Assembly: GCF_003992065.1 (NCBI RefSeq)
Contig: NZ_RQUZ01000016.1
Coordinates: 1 to 42,635, forward strand
From: Veillonella seminalis
GTDB taxonomy: Bacteria; Bacillota; Negativicutes; Veillonellales; Veillonellaceae
Direction: 5' to 3'
DNA length: 42,635 nucleotides
Below are positions 39,650-42,635 of this stretch, in pieces; the first letter of the stretch is position 1, and the number at the start of each line of letters is the position of its first letter. The translations under genes were made by a program, and so were the position numbers. Under the pieces are notes generated by a model, which had not been told where the DNA came from, ran no database searches, and saw nothing but the letters and a program-made list of their open reading frames with translations.

Positions 39650-40123
39650 ATGCAAGTATCCAGTCGTTTTACTATAGCGGTCCATATTTTTACTTGTATC
39701 GCTATTGCAGAAAAGAAATATAAAGTGACCAGTAAGTTTTTAGCAAGCAGCATCAATGTTAATCCCGTAATTATTCGGAATATTGTTCTCATGTTGAAAG
39801 CCCACGGTCTAATCGATTCCCGTCAGGGAACATCGGGCATTAAAATTGCCAAGTGCCCATCTGAGATTACTCTGTTAGACATTTTCAACGCCGTTGAATC
39901 TTTGGATAATGGTCGTCTTTTCAGTTTTCATGAAAACCCGGCTCAAGACTGTCCGGTAGGCAGTCATATTCATAGCGTCCTCGACGGGCGTTTAGATCAG
40001 ATTCAAAATGCCCTTGAAAAAGAGTTGAAGAGTATCAGTTTGGCGTCGATTATCGAAGATGCGGAAGCACAAACCGCTCGTGATGCAGAGGTTGCTAACA
40101 ACGATTGCTCGGCTGAGGCATAA
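39650..40123 (+). CDS. Rrf2-family regulator (YwnA/HypR-like)
   Basis: 157 aa. ATG 39650 is 7 bases after AGGAGG (39637-39642); ATG 39644 is too close to it. Winged HTH: SSRFTIAVHIF...KVTSKFLASSINVNPVIIRNIVLML (recognition helix) and a wing with QGTSGIKIA. Then the Rrf2 dimer helix ITLLDIFNAVESL and DNGRLFSFHENPAQDCPVGSHIHSVL. It lacks the three-Cys cluster of IscR/NsrR. Cys101 sits where HypR of Staphylococcus has its redox-sensing Cys, so oxidants such as HOCl may inactivate it. Flanked by a YwnB-like gene and an RclA/MerA-like gene, the two kinds of partners known for YwnA and HypR. It probably represses itself and the YwnB-like gene. Intact, unlike both neighbours. Confidence 0.87.
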   Translation: MQVSSRFTIAVHIFTCIAIAEKKYKVTSKFLASSINVNPVIIRNIVLMLKAHGLIDSRQGTSGIKIAKCPSEITLLDIFNAVESLDNGRLFSFHENPAQDCPVGSHIHSVLDGRLDQIQNALEKELKSISLASIIEDAEAQTARDAEVANNDCSAEA

Positions 40124-40143
40124 AAAATTAGATAAATAAGATG

Positions 40144-40218
40144 AGAACCCCTGTTTCCATTCATGAGAGAGCTTATCGATAAGAAAGCTACTTTACTTGA
40201 TTGGACGGGGTTCTTTTA
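40144..40218 (+). terminator. Possible terminator after rrf2 gene
   Basis: AGAACCCC (40144-40151) pairs with GGGGTTCT (40207-40214) followed by TTT. The 55-base loop contains a smaller hairpin (GCTTATCGATAAG). Long but plausible. Confidence 0.5.
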
Positions 40219-40282
40219 TATGCATTGAAAGATTGACAAGAATATTGATAATAACGGCTATGAAAGAATAATAGGGAGAGTC

Positions 40283-40362
40283 ATTACAGCAAAAGTAATT
40301 ACAATTTTTTTGAAAAAAAGCCGATATGATATTGCCGTCTTTTGCGTGCAGTGTGATATAAT
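40283..40362 (+). promoter_or_regulatory. Promoter region of the flavin disulfide reductase
   Basis: TATAAT at 40357-40362 with a weak -35 TTGCCG at 40332-40337 (19-base spacing). Upstream, ATTACA occurs at 40283-40288 and 40298-40303 as direct repeats; these are the Rrf2 half-site but not the N7 inverted form. Regulation by the neighbouring Rrf2 protein is possible, not shown. Confidence 0.35.
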
Positions 40363-40446
40363 TAAATAGTATAAGATAGATATTTAAGAATTTTATAATG
40401 TATACCATTAATTGAATGTTAAACTCAGTTATTAAGGAGGCATAAG

Positions 40447-41500
40447 ATGAAAACGTATGATGTAATTGTAATCGGCTTCGGTAAGGCCGGCAAAACATTG
40501 GCCGGTAAATTAGCAAAATCCGGTAAAAAAAGTGGCTTTAATTGAAAAAAGACGCTTTTATGTATGGCGGTACTTGTATTAATGTAGGCTGTATCCCTTC
40601 CAAACGTTTGGTTACCGATGCAGCTTTGGCGCCTGACTCCGGTTTTGCTGAAAAAGCTGCTTACTTTAAAAAATCCATCGAAGGCAAACGTCAGTTAACT
40701 GCTGCGTTGAATCAAGCCAATTATAATAATGTAGTTCAGGCCGGTGCTGAAGTAATCGACGGCGTAGCCTCGTTTGTTGATGCTAAAACAATTAATGTTA
40801 AAACTGCCAATGGCGACTTAACTTTGACCGCTGAACAGTTCTTAATTAACACCGGTTCAACTCCGGTCATTCCGAATATTGAAGGCGTTCGTGATCCTCA
40901 GACCGGCGAACTTCAAGCGGGCAATAAATTATATACTTCTCAGACGCTCATGGATTTAGACGTATTGCCTGAACGCCTTACTATCGTAGGCGGCGGTTAT
41001 ATCGGTTTGGAATTTGCCTCCATGTTTGCAGAATTCGGCAGCAAAGTCACGATTATTCAAGATGCTCCTGAATTCTTACCACGTGAAGACGAAGATATCG
41101 TAGAAGCAATTCGAGAAGTACTCAGCGCTAAAGGCGTTGAAGTAATCACCGGTGCGGCTATTACGGCTGTTAAGGACGGAGTGGTAAGCTATACTGCTGA
41201 CAGTGCTTCTAAAGAATTGGCCGGCGATGCTGTTCTTATTGCCACCGGTCGTCGTCCGAATACGGATGAGCTCCAAGCTGAAAAAGCAGGCATTAAAATG
41301 ACTAGTCGCGGTGCGATTGAAACGGATGAACACTTACGCACCAATGTACCTAATATCTGGGCTGCCGGTGACGTTGTGGGCAAATTACAGTTCACTTACA
41401 TTTCTTTGGATGACTATCGTATCGTGCTGGATAATATGATGGGCAACCGTTAACGTACCACTGAAAATCGCGGTGCCTTTGCATACTCCGTATTTCCAAC
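40447..41500 (+). pseudogene. RclA/MerA-like flavin disulfide reductase, frameshifted and C-terminally truncated
   Basis: ATG 40447 is preceded by AAGGAGG. MKTYDVIVIGFGKAGKTLAG is the FAD-binding start typical of RclA. The frame then breaks: A7 at 40525-40531 and A6 at 40545-40550 each have one A too many. Removing both gives VALIEKDAFMYGG and then the redox-active CINVGCIPSK. The rest is normal: NTGSTPVIPNI, the NAD loop VGGGYIGLEFASMF, ATGRRPNTDELQ, TNVPNIWAAGDVVGK (second FAD motif). A TAA at 41451-41453 interrupts it, with homology continuing as RTTENRGAFAYSVF to about 41500, where the YjiH-like gene begins; the dimerisation domain (about 110 residues with the catalytic His-Glu) is gone. 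RclA/HypR-linked MerA enzymes protect against hypochlorous acid. Nonfunctional as written. Confidence 0.85.
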
Positions 41501-42591
41501 CGGTATACGGTGCCTTATTCGTTATTCTGGGGGCTGTGCTGCCGTTTATTAAAAAGACGTGGAATAAGAATACAACGACTACGGTGTTTTCACTGTTAAA
41601 TATCTTGGGGATTCCGTTTATTATCATGGCATTGACCGGATATGGTCCGGAATTTTTGATGAATAAGGGCACGATTCCATTTATTTATTCTAAAATCGTA
41701 GTGCCGGTTATTACGATTGTACCGATTGGGGTCGTATTCTTGGCTTTACTCATTAACTACGGTTTGATGGAATTCGTCGGTGTGTTCATGCGTCCTGTTA
41801 TGAGACCGCTTTGGAAAACGCCGGGACGCTCCGCCATTGACGCCGTAGCTTCGTTCGTAGGTAGTTATTCGGTAGCTCTTTTAATCACTAATCGCGTTTT
41901 TAAAGAAGGTCGTTATACCATTAAAGAAGCTGTTGTTATTGCCACCGGTTTCTCCACCGTATCGGCTACTTTTATGATTATTGTTGCCAAAACACTTAAT
42001 TTGTTGGACGTCTGGAACTTGTATTTCTGGGCCACCGTTGTTGTTACTTTCCTTGTTACGGCTGTAACCGCTCGTATTTATCCTATCAGTAAAAAGCCGG
42101 ACACCTATTATAACGATGTACAAGGTGAAGTTGAACGTGTCGTTGTCCATGATAAATTCAAAGTTGCTTTCGAAGAAGCCATGGAAGCCAGTTCAAAAGC
42201 AGACGGTATCGTAACCGGTACATATCATCATTTGCGCGACGGTCTCGTATTGGCGTTAAAAATTGCGCCTTCCCTCATGTCGATTGGCGTGTTGGGGATT
42301 GTTATTGCCAATAATACACCGGTGTTTAATATTTTGGCCTACACCTTGTATCCGTTTACTTGGATCACGGGCTTTGAAGAACCGTTCTTAGTAGCAAAAG
42401 CCTTATCCTTGGGTATTGCGGAAATGTTCTTACCGGCCGTTTTAGTAACGAAATTAAGCTTTGAAGTTCGCATGTTGGTTGCTATTACTTGCGTATCTGA
42501 AGTGCTTTTCTTTTCCGCATCGATTCCATGTATGATGGCCACTGAAATTCCAATTAAACTGGTTAATTGTAAACTGAAATTGAACATATAA
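41473..42591 (+). CDS. YjiH-family nucleoside-recognition (Gate) membrane protein, N-terminally truncated
   Basis: 372 aa as an open frame from GTG 41473, but the first about 10 codons overlap the reductase remnant, so real homology starts near 41500 (PVYGALFVILGAVLPFIKK). Family blocks: IPFIYSKIVVPVITIVPIGVVFL, RPVMRPLWKTPGRSAIDAVASFVGSYSVALLITN, IKEAVVIATGFSTVSATFMIIV, DGLVLALKIAPSLMSIGVLGIVIAN, EPFLVAKALSLGIAEMFLPA, EVLFFSASIPCMMATEIPIKL. These are the Gate/nucleoside-recognition features of YjiH proteins, of unknown substrate. Members are longer as I recall, so about 60-80 residues are missing in front, with no SD. The end (VNCKLKLNI) also diverges from the expected last helix. About 8-9 helices remain. 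Probably a gene fragment rather than functional. Confidence 0.75.
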   Translation: MPLHTPYFQPVYGALFVILGAVLPFIKKTWNKNTTTTVFSLLNILGIPFIIMALTGYGPEFLMNKGTIPFIYSKIVVPVITIVPIGVVFLALLINYGLMEFVGVFMRPVMRPLWKTPGRSAIDAVASFVGSYSVALLITNRVFKEGRYTIKEAVVIATGFSTVSATFMIIVAKTLNLLDVWNLYFWATVVVTFLVTAVTARIYPISKKPDTYYNDVQGEVERVVVHDKFKVAFEEAMEASSKADGIVTGTYHHLRDGLVLALKIAPSLMSIGVLGIVIANNTPVFNILAYTLYPFTWITGFEEPFLVAKALSLGIAEMFLPAVLVTKLSFEVRMLVAITCVSEVLFFSASIPCMMATEIPIKLVNCKLKLNI

Positions 42592-42635
42592 AAAATCCAT
42601 AGTGAATACCGATTTGTGTTATGATTAATGTCGCT

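Overview
The window looks like a chromosomal segment of a diderm Firmicute (Negativicutes, Veillonella-like). Three trimeric autotransporter adhesins (TAAs) carry the extended signal-peptide region (ESPR) of outer-membrane bacteria. One of them ends in an S-layer-homology (SLH) domain, the outer-membrane tether typical of Negativicutes. The housekeeping genes (rlmD, dcuC, a TerC/YjbE-type protein, a nitroreductase, Rrf2 and LysR regulators) fit the same group. The taxon is inferred from gene content, not from a search.

Layout. 0-5.1 kb: the end of an IS30-type transposase, a tRNA-Arg(TCT), two secreted or membrane proteins of unknown function, a small membrane protein, an unknown protein and an orphan HsdM/HsdS-like protein with a degenerate catalytic motif. 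5.1-11.8 kb: a duplicated two-gene module. Each copy is a short TAA with a Ser/Ala heptad-repeat stalk followed by a DUF2827 glycosyltransferase-like gene, and both copies share an upstream element about 310 bp before the TAA start. 11.9-13.2 kb: rlmD. 13.3-18.2 kb: a GC-richer, heavily decayed prophage remnant (C5 methyltransferase tail, virulence-related protein remnant, DUF4314, terminase with an internal deletion, broken Fic gene, portal N-terminus). 18.3-26.7 kb: a giant TAA (about 2793 aa) with YadA heads, necks, coiled coils, a YadA barrel and a C-terminal SLH domain. It lies between the portal fragment and a tail Dit fragment, in place of the phage morphogenesis block. 26.8-27.8 kb: the Dit fragment and a Crp/Fnr remnant.

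28.2-30.7 kb: a truncated CooS-like CO dehydrogenase gene and a truncated SDR gene joined head to head. 30.8-36.6 kb: a LysR regulator divergent from an M20 peptidase-dcuC-esterase operon, then a small secreted protein and a second esterase. 36.7-38.5 kb: a small unknown protein and a nitroreductase-TerC/YjbE pair. 38.9-41.5 kb: a locus resembling the oxidant/hypochlorite response. It has a YwnB-like oxidoreductase (in-frame stop), an Rrf2/HypR-like regulator and an RclA/MerA-like flavin disulfide reductase (frameshifts, then truncated into a YjiH-family membrane protein). A TGTAAY-N7-RTTACA operator precedes the first two.

The most promising unexplored system is the tandem TAA plus DUF2827 module. 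The TAA would be a trimeric adhesin with a Ser-rich alpha-helical stalk and the partner its dedicated stalk O-glycosyltransferase. Many genes carry single-base indels, in-frame stops or chimeric junctions, so either the region is decaying or the assembly has errors. Raw reads would decide.
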